Of a stretch of DNA of 64,000 nt, positions 56,510-64,000 are shown piece by piece. Position numbers and translations under genes: made by a program. Numbering within the stretch: the stretch's first letter is position 1; each line of letters begins with the position of its first letter. Under the pieces are notes generated by a model. The model ran no database searches and had not been told where the DNA came from. It saw only the letters and a list, made by a program, of their open reading frames with translations. This stretch comes from Planococcus salinus (GTDB taxonomy: Bacteria > Bacillota > Bacilli > Bacillales_A > Planococcaceae). Where the stretch lies: positions 1 through 64,000 of the forward strand of contig NZ_RIAX01000001.1 of assembly GCF_003719725.1 (NCBI RefSeq). Direction: 5' to 3'.

Positions 56510-57427
56510 ATGGCAGATGAGAAAAAAGGAGTTATTTTTGCGGTATTCACTTATATGATCTGGGGTGTTTTGCCGATTTATTGGAAACAGGTGGATCATG
56601 TAGGATCTGATGAGATATTGGCTGCACGCGTTTTTTGGGCTTTCTGGTTGACAATAGCCTTCATTTTTTTGGTCGGGGGACACAAACAGCTTCTGGCGGA
56701 CATCAAAGATTTATGGGCATCTAAAAAGAAATTCTTCACATTGATGCTGGCTTCATTATTCATTTCGACAAATTGGTTTTTGTATATTTACGCCGTGACG
56801 AACGATCGCATTGTGGAAACGAGTCTGGGATATTACATTAATCCGCTTATGTCCATGCTGGTCGGAGCGATTGTGCTGAAAGAGAAGCTGGTGCCAGCGG
56901 TAAAAGTATCATTTGGCCTGGCGGCGATAGGTGTAGCTGTCCTGACCATTTCCTATGGATCGCTGCCTTGGCTGGCACTGGGGATGGCGTTCAGTTTTAC
57001 GGTTTATGGTTATATTAAGAAAACGATCAAATTGAACGCACTCGGGGGACTGGCGGTTGAAACGTTATTTGTTTTGCCTTTTGCTGTCGCTTATTACATT
57101 TATCTCTTTTCAATCGACCGGGTCGCTTTTTTGCAAATCGGCATAACCACAGACATCTTATTGGTGATCAGTGGCCTTGTGACAGCGGTGCCGTTATTGT
57201 TGTTTGCGTTGGGCGCACCTTTGATTCCCCTTTATATGATCGGCTTTTTGCAGTACATTGCACCAAGTCTTATGCTGGTTATCGGGGTCGTACTGTATGG
57301 AGAGCCGTTTGATATGATTGACCTGATCTCGTTTTCATTCATCTGGAGCGCTTTGATCTTGTTTACATTGTCAAAAGTCGTGGAGGCAAGAGACATCAGG
57401 CGAGCGAAAAAAGCTGGCTCCGTATAA
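56510..57427 (+). CDS. rarD: EamA family transporter RarD
   Basis: A 305-residue integral membrane protein with ten predicted helices in two EamA halves. RarD signatures are GVIFAVFTYMIWGVLPIYWK at the N-terminus, NWFLYIYAVTNDRIVETSLGYYINPLMSM near residues 80-110, and the C-terminal LPLLLFALGAPLIPL-like segment followed by GFLQYIAPSLML. RarD was named from a chloramphenicol-sensitivity phenotype; its substrate is unknown. The ribosome binding site is weak. No operon partner. Confidence 0.9.
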   Translation: MADEKKGVIFAVFTYMIWGVLPIYWKQVDHVGSDEILAARVFWAFWLTIAFIFLVGGHKQLLADIKDLWASKKKFFTLMLASLFISTNWFLYIYAVTNDRIVETSLGYYINPLMSMLVGAIVLKEKLVPAVKVSFGLAAIGVAVLTISYGSLPWLALGMAFSFTVYGYIKKTIKLNALGGLAVETLFVLPFAVAYYIYLFSIDRVAFLQIGITTDILLVISGLVTAVPLLLFALGAPLIPLYMIGFLQYIAPSLMLVIGVVLYGEPFDMIDLISFSFIWSALILFTLSKVVEARDIRRAKKAGSV

Positions 57428-57500
57428 AGATTTTGATTTAACGGAACTTTTTTCAGCATAGACCGTAGAGTTTATAGAAGAAACTAAGGAGGGAATACAG

Positions 57501-58517
57501 ATGAATGCGAAAAGATGGATTGCCATAGCGGCTGCTGCAGTCGTGCTGGTCATTTCCGTGTTGTTCAATTCAGCCTATACGCTTTTTCAAAGCAATCTAG
57601 GCTCTGGCATTGATGAGTACATGGCTTTGGAGGAATCCGATATTTCGGAAAATGTCATTGAAGAAGGAAGCGGCAATTCCCGGATTGCTGTCCTGGAAGT
57701 GGAAGGCACAATCCAGGATACCGGAGATGCTTCATCGTTATTGGGGAGTACCGGTTATAATCATGATTTCTTTATGAAGCAACTGGAACAAGTGCGGGAA
57801 GATGACACAGTAAAAGCGGTGGTGCTGAATGTCGACACACCTGGTGGCGGAACGCTCGAATCATCACAGATCCACGATGAAATTGTAGAAATCCAGGAAG
57901 AAGCAGGAAAACCGGTATATGTCTCAATGGGTTCCATGGCGGCTTCAGGCGGATATTACATATCGGCCCCGGCTGAAAAAATCTTTGTCAGTCCTGAAAC
58001 ATTGACCGGTTCCATCGGAGTGATCATGCAAGGAGTGAACTACTCTGAGTTGGCAGAACGCATTGGCATCGATTTTGAAACGATCAAGTCGGGACCTTAT
58101 AAAGACATCATGAGCGCCAACCGGGATATGACGGAGGAAGAACGCGCATTGATGCAGGAAATCGTGGATCAATCCTATAATGCATTTGTCGATGTAGTGA
58201 TGGAAGGCCGCGATCTGTCGGAAGAAGAGGTGAGAGCTGTTGCGGACGGCCGGATCCTGAACGGACGACAGGCGGTTGAAGCCGATTTGGCTGATGAATT
58301 CGGTCTGGAAGAAGATGCGATTTCGCAGCTTCGGGAAGATTACGATTTGGCGAATGCACAAGTGTTTGAGTATGGTGCACCAGGTACCGGTCTTGGATCT
58401 TTGTTGTCTATGAAAGTGAACTCGTTCCTGGGCAATGACATGGAGACCAAACTGGTGGCGGAATTGCTGTCGAATTACAATTCACCACGGCTGATGTACT
58501 TATACGGTGAGGAATAA
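57501..58517 (+). CDS. sppA: Signal peptide peptidase SppA
   Basis: A 338-residue S49 peptidase. One N-terminal membrane helix (IAIAAAAVVLVISVLFNSAY) anchors it. The catalytic dyad is Ser149 (GSMAASGGYYIS) and Lys201 (SGPYKDIMS), positions close to B. subtilis SppA. The enzyme degrades leftover signal peptides and membrane-associated peptides, and in Bacillus affects resistance to lantibiotics. It is followed after 12 bases by yteJ, whose B. subtilis homologue inhibits SppA activity. Confidence 0.93.
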   Translation: MNAKRWIAIAAAAVVLVISVLFNSAYTLFQSNLGSGIDEYMALEESDISENVIEEGSGNSRIAVLEVEGTIQDTGDASSLLGSTGYNHDFFMKQLEQVREDDTVKAVVLNVDTPGGGTLESSQIHDEIVEIQEEAGKPVYVSMGSMAASGGYYISAPAEKIFVSPETLTGSIGVIMQGVNYSELAERIGIDFETIKSGPYKDIMSANRDMTEEERALMQEIVDQSYNAFVDVVMEGRDLSEEEVRAVADGRILNGRQAVEADLADEFGLEEDAISQLREDYDLANAQVFEYGAPGTGLGSLLSMKVNSFLGNDMETKLVAELLSNYNSPRLMYLYGEE

Positions 58518-58529
58518 GGAGGGGCGATT

Positions 58530-59108
58530 ATGACGGATCATGTGGATAACAAAACACCGGAAGCTGTGACAGCCGGGGAACATCGCCCCGACTCACCAAG
58601 CTATGAAGAGACGTTGTTTTATGAACGCAAGCCGGCTGGATTCTGGGTGCGGTTTTGGGCTTATCTGATCGATTTGGCTGTAATTTGGGGAATTACTTCG
58701 ATTCTCCTCAAGCCGGTGTTTGCAGCATTTGGCGTGGAAACAAGCGACAGCAATTGGTATGCGCCTTATACCATTTTGTCGGCTGTTCTGTTTTATGGAT
58801 ATTTCGTCTTGATGACAAAGTTTTTTGCGCAAACGGTCGGAAAAATGATTATGGGAATCCGAGTCGTATCGTTGAAACAGGACCGATTGCCATGGGGCAC
58901 ATTATTGTTCCGCGAATGGATTGGCCGCTTCCTGTCAGTGACGATTTGGCCGTTGTACGCGATTGTCGGATTTACGCCATTGAAGCAGGGGATCCATGAT
59001 TTTATCGCGGATACAACTGTGGTCCATGAAGAATCATATCGGAAGCGAAGAATGTTGAAAAAAACAAAAAGCGATGGCTCCGGGTTGCAAGAGAATGCAG
59101 CGTTTTAG
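58530..59108 (+). CDS. yteJ: RDD family membrane protein YteJ
   Basis: A 192-residue protein with about three membrane segments in an RDD domain (RKPAGFWVRFWAYLIDLAVI, then QTVGKMIMGIRVVS, LFREWIGRFLS). In B. subtilis the sppA-yteJ pair works together in lantibiotic resistance, with YteJ restraining SppA. The same pair, 12 bases apart, is kept here. The C-terminal tail is basic. AAGGAGGGG precedes ATG 58530. Confidence 0.88.
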   Translation: MTDHVDNKTPEAVTAGEHRPDSPSYEETLFYERKPAGFWVRFWAYLIDLAVIWGITSILLKPVFAAFGVETSDSNWYAPYTILSAVLFYGYFVLMTKFFAQTVGKMIMGIRVVSLKQDRLPWGTLLFREWIGRFLSVTIWPLYAIVGFTPLKQGIHDFIADTTVVHEESYRKRRMLKKTKSDGSGLQENAAF

Positions 59109-59143
59109 TAAGATGAAAGTATCATGAAAGGGAGGCGTTCTTA

Positions 59144-59650
59144 TTGGTACAAGTTACATTCAAACAAAACCCTGTAACACTGCCAGGGCACGAAGTGAAA
59201 GTAGGAGACCAAGCACCAGACTTTACAGTACTGGCGAACGATTTAAGTCCCGTTACGTTGAATGACACAGCCGGTAAAATCAGACTCATCAGTGTGGTTC
59301 CGTCGCTGGACACAGGGGTATGCTCGGACCAGACCCAGCGATTCAGCAAGGAAGCGGAGTCTTTAGGTGATAACGTCGAAGTCCTGGCGATATCCTGTGA
59401 TTTGCCTTTCGCCCAAAAACGTTGGACGGAGGTCAATAATGTAAATACGATCACCACATTGTCTGATCACCGTGATTTGTCTTTTGGAGAAGCATACGGA
59501 GTGACTATGCAGGAACTTCGTTTACTTGCCCGTTCAGTTTTTATCATTGATGAAAACGACAAAGTCAGATACGTTGAATATGTGCCAGAAGGAACTGATC
59601 ATCCGAACTACGACAAAGCACTAGAAGCGATGAAAGAAGTAACAAACTAA
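59144..59650 (+). CDS. tpx: Thiol peroxidase (Tpx), second cysteine relocated
   Basis: A 168-residue atypical 2-Cys peroxiredoxin of the Tpx class, reducing hydroperoxides with thioredoxin. The peroxidatic Cys60 is in PSLDTGVCSDQT, and LSDHRDLSFGEAYGV and LARSVF are typical. The resolving cysteine normally found in the RWCG/RFCG motif about 34 residues later is absent here (RWTEV, Thr95); the only other cysteine is Cys85 in AISCDLPFAQ, where homologues have Ala. TTG start at 59144, preceded by GGGAGG. A clean terminator follows. Confidence 0.95.
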   Translation: MVQVTFKQNPVTLPGHEVKVGDQAPDFTVLANDLSPVTLNDTAGKIRLISVVPSLDTGVCSDQTQRFSKEAESLGDNVEVLAISCDLPFAQKRWTEVNNVNTITTLSDHRDLSFGEAYGVTMQELRLLARSVFIIDENDKVRYVEYVPEGTDHPNYDKALEAMKEVTN

Positions 59651-59655
59651 TACAA

Positions 59656-59685
59656 GAAACCCACTCATATCGAGTGGGTTTCCTT
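59656..59685 (+). terminator. Rho-independent terminator of tpx
   Basis: GAAACCCACTC-ATATC-GAGTGGGTTTC, followed by CTTATT (modest T-tract). Confidence 0.78.
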
Positions 59686-59703
59686 ATTGAGGACTGAGAA
59701 CAG

Positions 59704-60627
59704 ATGGATTCAACGATGGAAAAGATATTTACGTTTATTGACAACCACGCCACAGCCATACAAAAAGAACAGGAGCTGCCGTATCTGGAAAGCTTGCTGG
59801 CGACAACAGAAAACTGGCTGGATGGCCATATCAAGCCGGAACAGCAAGCAAGTAAGGAAGACATCCGAAAAGCCATTCAATTGGCTGTGCTGAAAGGCAT
59901 GAAAGAACATATTCAACCGCATCACCAAATGACTCCGGATGCACTTGGTCTGCTCATGGGTTATCTGGTGGAGTTGTTTGTGAAAGATAAACAGGCGGTG
60001 ATTCTTGATCCGGCAGTCGGTACAGGAAATCTGCTGCTTACGGTGATGAATTATCTGGACGGCCGGATGACCGGAGCGGGAGTGGAACTGGACGATCTGC
60101 TTATTCGGCTAGCCGCCAATACGGGAAACCTGGTGGAGCAGCCGGTGACGTTCTATTTACAGGACGCTCTCCAGCCACTTATGATCGATCCGGTGGATGC
60201 GGTCGTATCGGATTTGCCGGTTGGGTATTATCCGAATGAAGAAACTGCGGCATCCTATGAGTTGAAAGCAGAAGAAGGCATGTCCTATGCCCATCATCTT
60301 TTTATCGAACAATCGTTAAAGCATACTACAGAAGGCGGCTATCTGTTTTTTGTTGTACCGAAATTATTATTCGAGTCGCCTCAAGCCAGTCAGTTGCACA
60401 GCTTTCTGAAAAAGCATGCCCATATCCAGGCGGTGATGGAGTTGCCGGAAACATTGTTTAAAAATTCGGCTCACGCAAAAGGCATATTGGTACTGCAGAA
60501 GAAAAAGGAAGGACTCAAAGCGCCGAACGAAGTACTGCTGGCACGCGTACCGAATATGTCGAACCCCAACACAATGGCGAAATTCTTTTCCCAGGTCAAT
60601 GAGTGGTTTAAGGAAAACAAGCAATAA
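59704..60627 (+). CDS. ytxK: Class I SAM-dependent methyltransferase YtxK
   Basis: A 307-residue protein with an N-terminal helical domain (about 1-95) and an N6-adenine-methylase-like SAM fold: motif I ILDPAVGTGNLL at about 100-111. The catalytic motif IV position reads VSDLPVGYYP instead of the NPPY/DPPY of true DNA methylases, so it may have lost or changed base specificity. In B. subtilis and staphylococci ytxK sits between tpx and ackA; here tpx precedes it but ackA does not follow. Target unknown. GAGGAC lies 10 bases before ATG 59704. Confidence 0.88.
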   Translation: MDSTMEKIFTFIDNHATAIQKEQELPYLESLLATTENWLDGHIKPEQQASKEDIRKAIQLAVLKGMKEHIQPHHQMTPDALGLLMGYLVELFVKDKQAVILDPAVGTGNLLLTVMNYLDGRMTGAGVELDDLLIRLAANTGNLVEQPVTFYLQDALQPLMIDPVDAVVSDLPVGYYPNEETAASYELKAEEGMSYAHHLFIEQSLKHTTEGGYLFFVVPKLLFESPQASQLHSFLKKHAHIQAVMELPETLFKNSAHAKGILVLQKKKEGLKAPNEVLLARVPNMSNPNTMAKFFSQVNEWFKENKQ

Positions 60628-60700
60628 AAAGTCCCATCATGTTATAATAATGGCCAATACAGCCTTTCACAGGCCTACTTAATGGAAAAGAGGAACGAAC

Positions 60701-60886
60701 ATGGCAGAGTCCAAAGACGCAACGAAAAAGATCAGTCTGCAAGAAGCGGTTAAACGCCAATTGGAAGCGAAGAAAAACCAGTCTTCCAACAAACAAAGCG
60801 GTGGCAAGAATTCTAATGAAACAAAAAAGATGAAAAGCCAGCAGACAAAAAAAGTAAGCAATACACGCCGGAAAATGGGCGTATAA
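60701..60886 (+). CDS. Small basic protein, unrecognised
   Basis: A 61-residue, lysine- and serine-rich protein. The N-terminal 25 residues could form a basic helix (KKISLQEAVKRQLEAKKN); the rest is polar low complexity with Lys, Asn, Gln and Ser. AAAGAGGAACG precedes ATG 60701, a TATAAT lies 50 bases upstream, and a strong terminator follows, so it looks like a real independent gene. I do not recognise it. Composition suggests a nucleic-acid-binding or disordered role, which is inference only. Confidence 0.6.
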   Translation: MAESKDATKKISLQEAVKRQLEAKKNQSSNKQSGGKNSNETKKMKSQQTKKVSNTRRKMGV

Positions 60887-60901
60887 GCAGCTGCATCCAT
60901 G

Positions 60902-60935
60902 AAAAGCTTCTCAAGAAATTGAGAAGCTTTTTTTG
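60902..60935 (+). terminator. Rho-independent terminator of the small basic gene
   Basis: AAAAGCTTCTCAA-GAAA-TTGAGAAGCTTTTTTT. Confidence 0.93.
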
Positions 60936-60982
60936 GTGAGCTTCATTCACAACAGCAGCACAAAAATATTTTTTTCAACTTA

Positions 60983-61010
60983 TTGCTTTTCCGTATTTCT
61001 GGTATATATT
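60983..61010 (+). promoter_or_regulatory. Candidate sigma-A promoter of the SLH protein gene
   Basis: TTGCTT (60983-60988), 16 bases, TATATT (61005-61010), about 48 bases before the TTG start. Confidence 0.5.
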
Positions 61011-61057
61011 TATTATGCAATACAAAAAATAACAGTTATACGACAGGGGATAGCAAG

Positions 61058-62050
61058 TTGACAACGAACAAGTTTTTCATGGCCGCATCAGTGGCTGCAA
61101 TTGCGGTGGCCAGTGTAACAGCGCCAGTGAGTGCAGAATCGGTGCATTCTTTTACGGACGTAGGTTCGACATATGATGAAGCGGTCAGCTTCTTGTATGA
61201 ATTGGAGATCATCAAAGGAAAATCACCTACCCAATTTGGCACACATCAACAATTGACACGCGGAGATGCAGCAGTCATTTTGGCAAACGCCATCGGAGTG
61301 GATGTAGATGGGGCACCGGATGCCGGTTTTACAGACTTGAATGACCGTGTGAGAGGCGCTGTCAACGGCTTGGCTGAGTGGGGCGTCGTTTCGGGTGTGA
61401 CGGAGACACAGTTTAAGCCAAATGAACCGCTAAGCCGGGGAGCCATGGCAAAACTATTGGTACTTGGATTCGAATTGGAAGGGTATGAAATGGAGACGCC
61501 TTTTACTGATGTAGGCGGTGTGTTTGCTCCTTATATCGAAGCGCTTTATGGTACAGAAATCACGAGCGGTAAAACAGCGACATCTTATGGAACTTACGCC
61601 AATATTACAAGAGGCGAATTTGCCAACCTTTTATATAAATCGTTCCTTTTCATGTTTGAAAATGTGTACGATGTCACTGTAGAAAGTGCTGAGCTCCGTT
61701 CTTCGACTTCGGTTGACCTTCTGCTTTCCGAAGCGGTACCGGAAGACTTTTCTGCACATGATATCGGAGAATTTTTTTACTATACAGCTGAATTTGAAGA
61801 TGGCACAGTCGCCGATTTTATTCCGACTGTCTACAAACTTTCAACGGATCGTTTAACATTGACGGTTGAACACAGAAATTTTGACTTGAGCGGCAAAGCA
61901 GGAATTCTCTATATAGAAGATTTTGTAAACGGTATTAGCCTGCCGTTCAACTTTATTGAGGAAACGGCGATTATTGATTCACCGGCCGTAAGCGACCAAA
62001 TCGGCGATCTTCCAGAAGAACTTCCGGCTACGGAAGAGACTGTAGAATAA
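61058..62050 (+). CDS. Exported protein with three S-layer homology (SLH) domains
   Basis: A 330-residue secreted protein. A Sec signal peptide (FFMAASVAAIAVASVTAPVSA, cut after SAES region) is followed by three SLH motifs at about 30-75, 90-135 and 148-195 (for example SFTDVGSTYDEAVSFLYELE, FKPNEPLSRGAMAKLLVLGF, YANITRGEFANLLYKSFLFM). SLH triplets bind pyruvylated secondary cell-wall polymer, so it should sit on the wall. The remaining about 120 residues are a beta-rich domain I do not recognise, ending in an acidic tail. TTG start 61058 with AGGGGAT 7 bases upstream; upstream in-frame codons lie in the promoter. Confidence 0.88.
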   Translation: MTTNKFFMAASVAAIAVASVTAPVSAESVHSFTDVGSTYDEAVSFLYELEIIKGKSPTQFGTHQQLTRGDAAVILANAIGVDVDGAPDAGFTDLNDRVRGAVNGLAEWGVVSGVTETQFKPNEPLSRGAMAKLLVLGFELEGYEMETPFTDVGGVFAPYIEALYGTEITSGKTATSYGTYANITRGEFANLLYKSFLFMFENVYDVTVESAELRSSTSVDLLLSEAVPEDFSAHDIGEFFYYTAEFEDGTVADFIPTVYKLSTDRLTLTVEHRNFDLSGKAGILYIEDFVNGISLPFNFIEETAIIDSPAVSDQIGDLPEELPATEETVE

Positions 62051-62061
62051 TAAACGAGACC

Positions 62062-62102
62062 AACTGCCATTTCCTTGTTAAAGGGAATGGCAGTTTTTTT
62101 GG
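62062..62102 (+). terminator. Rho-independent terminator of the SLH protein gene
   Basis: AACTGCCATTTCC pairs with GGGAATGGCAGTT (one mismatch) followed by TTTTTT. Confidence 0.88.
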
Positions 62103-62197
62103 GTGGCAGACATGAAAATAGTGCAGGAAATCTTTCTTCTGTTCTTGAATATAACAAGACACAGGAAATAAAAATCAGAAGCAAAGGATTTGTAGCC

Positions 62198-63058
62198 ATG
62201 CATACATACAGTCTGGCAGAAAAGATATTGTTTCCGTCTGTTTCTCTGGACAATAAGCGGCTGGGAGAAGAGCTGCGGGGGAAGACGGTGCTGATTACCG
62301 GAGCGAGTTCGGGGATAGGCAAGCAGTTGGCGTATATGCTGGCAAGTATCGATGTTCATTTGGTGCTGGTCGCGAGAAGAGAAGACCGCCTCCTGGCAAT
62401 GAAAAAGAACATCGAAATGAAAAGTGCCAAAGTCAGCGTTTGCCGGGCAGATATGCGAAATCAAACAGAACTGAAAACCATTCTGGCATTTTTGGAGCAA
62501 TTGCCCAATGGTTTGGATGTCGTGGTCAGCAACGCCGGAAAATCGATTAATCGCCCGATCCGGGAATCATTGTCCCGCTATCATGATTTTACACGGACGA
62601 TGGACATCAATTACGGAGCGCCGGTCCAGTTGCTGTTATCCGCTATTCCAGCTCTGGAAAAAAACAAAGGCCAAATCATCAATGTATCCACCATCAATGC
62701 GCTGCTGATCCCGATTCCGCACTGGGCTGCCTACCAGGCATCCAAAACGGCTTTTGACACATGGTTTCGCTCAGCGGCTCCCGAACTGAACGCCATTGGG
62801 ATTGCCACTACATCGATTTATTTGCCATTGGTCAAAACGCCGATGATTGTACCGACCATAGCGTATGAACATGCTCCGGCGATGGCTGTTGAGCATGCAG
62901 CCCGCATCATTTGCCGGTCGATGTACACAAAAAAGAAATACTGCAAACCATGGTGGCTGTTTTTTTTGGAACTGGCTTCTGTTTGTTTCAGGTGGTTATT
63001 CGAGCTTCTCGTGCCAATTGCTTTGCGGGAAAAGGGGAAATCGGATGAAAATCATTGA
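62198..63058 (+). CDS. SDR family oxidoreductase, paired with an AMP-ligase
   Basis: A 286-residue classical SDR. The cofactor loop is TGASSGIG (34-41), the adenine-ring region NAG is at 112-114, and Tyr179/Lys183 form the YxxxK site in AAYQASKTAF. A C-terminal extension has a hydrophobic, tryptophan-rich stretch (WWLFFLELASVCFRWLFELL), perhaps a membrane contact. ATG 62198 follows AAAGGATTTG; an earlier in-frame start overlaps the preceding terminator. The gene overlaps the next ligase gene by 14 bases, so the two are coupled; together they might reduce an activated fatty acid (inference). Confidence 0.82.
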   Translation: MHTYSLAEKILFPSVSLDNKRLGEELRGKTVLITGASSGIGKQLAYMLASIDVHLVLVARREDRLLAMKKNIEMKSAKVSVCRADMRNQTELKTILAFLEQLPNGLDVVVSNAGKSINRPIRESLSRYHDFTRTMDINYGAPVQLLLSAIPALEKNKGQIINVSTINALLIPIPHWAAYQASKTAFDTWFRSAAPELNAIGIATTSIYLPLVKTPMIVPTIAYEHAPAMAVEHAARIICRSMYTKKKYCKPWWLFFLELASVCFRWLFELLVPIALREKGKSDENH

Positions 63059-64000
63059 ATTCCTGAAAGTATTAGACAAAATCAATTTATTGTCTTTGCT
63101 GAATCTGCGTTATTTAGCCGCTTCCCTATACAAGAATGGTATCAATATCATGATGTTACTGGATTTTGCAGGCAAAGCGTACGGCGATCGCACGGCGTTG
63201 GTTGATGACAAAGAAACGCTGGGTTATAAGGGATTAGCGGATCAATCAGAAAAATTGGCTCATGCGCTTAAAATCCATTATCGCTTAAAAGAGGGACAGA
63301 AAGCCGGATTTTTGTGTAACAACGATGCTTCATTCATCAAAGCCGTCTTTGCTGTATCGCGTCTTGGACTGGATGTGTACTTGCTCAATACCGGTATGAG
63401 CAAAACCCAATTCAATCGTTTGATGGAGTGCCATAACTTTGATTTTCTGGTATACGATGAAGAGATGGCTCCGGTAGTGGAACAATTTTCCTATGCCGGA
63501 CATCGGATGGTCAGTGGCCAGGTCAATCTGCTGACAGAACAAACCAGAATCAGGAGGAAACTTCCGAGGTCTTCAAGTGGCAGTATCATGCTTTTGACCG
63601 GCGGTACCACAGGTGAATCGAAGAAAGTGGCGCATAAACCGTCTTTATCTAATTACTTGAGCCCGTTTGTTGCCTTGCTCACAAGGCTCAAGCTGCTGTC
63701 TTGCAGCTCAATTTATGTCGCCACACCTATTTATCACGGTTATGGAATAGCGATTTTATTGTCCTCTGTGGCGTTAGGAAAAAAAGTTGTCATCAGCCGG
63801 CATTTTGAAGCAACAAAAGCATGCCGATTGGTGGCTGTTCACCAAGTGGAAGCTGTTACGGTTGTGCCGTTGATGGTACGGAGAATGCTGGATGCGGGTG
63901 CAGAAGAATTGAAGTGTCTACGGTGCATCGCTTCCGGTGGAGCAGAATTGGATTCCCGTTTGGTCGATAAAGTGTTCCGGGAACTGGGGCCTGTGCTCTA
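63045..64000 (+). CDS. AMP-dependent acyl synthetase/ligase, C-terminus outside window
   Basis: Open from ATG 63045 to the window end (318 codons visible). The central P-loop MLLTGGTTGESKKVAHKP (about residue 183) matches the ANL superfamily TSGTTGxPK motif, with an unusual LTGGTTGESK form also found in fatty-acid ligases of actinobacteria and Bacillales. A ligase-type helix-rich N-terminus precedes it. It overlaps the upstream SDR stop by 14 bases and has an AAAAGGGG ribosome binding site. The third ANL ligase in the window, after acsA and mbcS. The substrate is unknown; a long-chain or hydroxy acid is a reasonable guess. Confidence 0.82.
   Translation, partial: MKIIEFLKVLDKINLLSLLNLRYLAASLYKNGINIMMLLDFAGKAYGDRTALVDDKETLGYKGLADQSEKLAHALKIHYRLKEGQKAGFLCNNDASFIKAVFAVSRLGLDVYLLNTGMSKTQFNRLMECHNFDFLVYDEEMAPVVEQFSYAGHRMVSGQVNLLTEQTRIRRKLPRSSSGSIMLLTGGTTGESKKVAHKPSLSNYLSPFVALLTRLKLLSCSSIYVATPIYHGYGIAILLSSVALGKKVVISRHFEATKACRLVAVHQVEAVTVVPLMVRRMLDAGAEELKCLRCIASGGAELDSRLVDKVFRELGPVL

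Noticed and set aside
59704-60627. YtxK as a restriction-modification methylase
   Set aside because: No restriction or specificity gene nearby, motif IV is not NPPY/DPPY, and the locus matches the chromosomal tpx-ytxK pair.

Overview
The window comes from a low-to-moderate GC Gram-positive bacterium of the order Bacillales. My best guess is the Planococcaceae (Planococcus or a close relative). The gene order follows the Bacillus subtilis 'yt' region (ytqA-mnmM, leuS, ytgP, pepV, thpR, trmB, ytnP, ytpP-ytpQ-ytpR-sftA-murC, ytxG-ytxH-ytxJ, aroA-ccpA, acuC-acuB-acuA/acsA, tyrS, rpsD, ezrA, thiI, sppA-yteJ, tpx-ytxK). Differences are a lipoprotein/pyruvate oxidase/oxidoreductase stretch at the left, scoAB beside leuS, a fibronectin-tailed PBP between acsA and tyrS, and an S-layer-homology protein plus a lipid-type SDR/ligase pair at the right. 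There are no rRNA or tRNA genes, CRISPR arrays, phage genes or intact insertion sequences.

Left part (1-8 kb): a truncated SDR gene, a lipoprotein, a pyruvate oxidase with a sigma-B-like promoter, a roughly 400-bp non-coding repeat element with terminal inverted repeats, a quinone-reductase-type oxidoreductase, a GNAT acetyltransferase, the tRNA-modification methyltransferase mnmM overlapping a radical-SAM gene, and an MFS exporter. From 8 to 24 kb: the ketoacid CoA-transferase pair, leuS under a T-box, a BaiN-type flavoprotein, the lipid-flippase ytgP, rsuA, ytzE, pepV-dat, thpR, a lipid kinase, trmB, the lactonase ytnP and an M42 aminopeptidase. A second palindromic repeat element fills the gap between two convergent genes at 22.3-22.5 kb.

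Middle (24-47 kb): a DUF84 phosphatase, a lipoprotein, the ytpPQR-sftA-murC run, a stress operon (ytxGHJ) behind a strong sigma-B promoter match, aroA, ccpA, the acetate-activation control locus (acuCBA divergent from acsA, with the regulatory lysine at residue 549 conserved), a class A PBP, tyrS under its own T-box, a KtrA-type potassium channel regulator, a second sigma-B-preceded stress gene, a periplasmic-binding-like protein, and rpsD with a candidate S4 autoregulatory leader.

Right part (47-64 kb): a methionine gamma-lyase with a consensus cre site, convergent with a free methionine-sulfoxide reductase; hisJ; ezrA; a cysteine desulfurase-thiI pair for 4-thiouridine; an acyl-CoA synthetase; rarD; sppA-yteJ; tpx with a relocated second cysteine; ytxK; a small basic protein; the SLH protein; and an SDR overlapping a third AMP-forming ligase that runs off the window. 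Connecting themes are acetate/acyl-CoA use under carbon catabolite control (ccpA itself is in the window), sigma-B stress genes, cell wall synthesis and division (murC, PBP, ytgP, ezrA, sftA), and tRNA modification (mnmM, trmB, thiI). The region reads as conserved core chromosome, with novelty limited to the repeat elements, the tpx cysteine change and the right-hand accessory genes.
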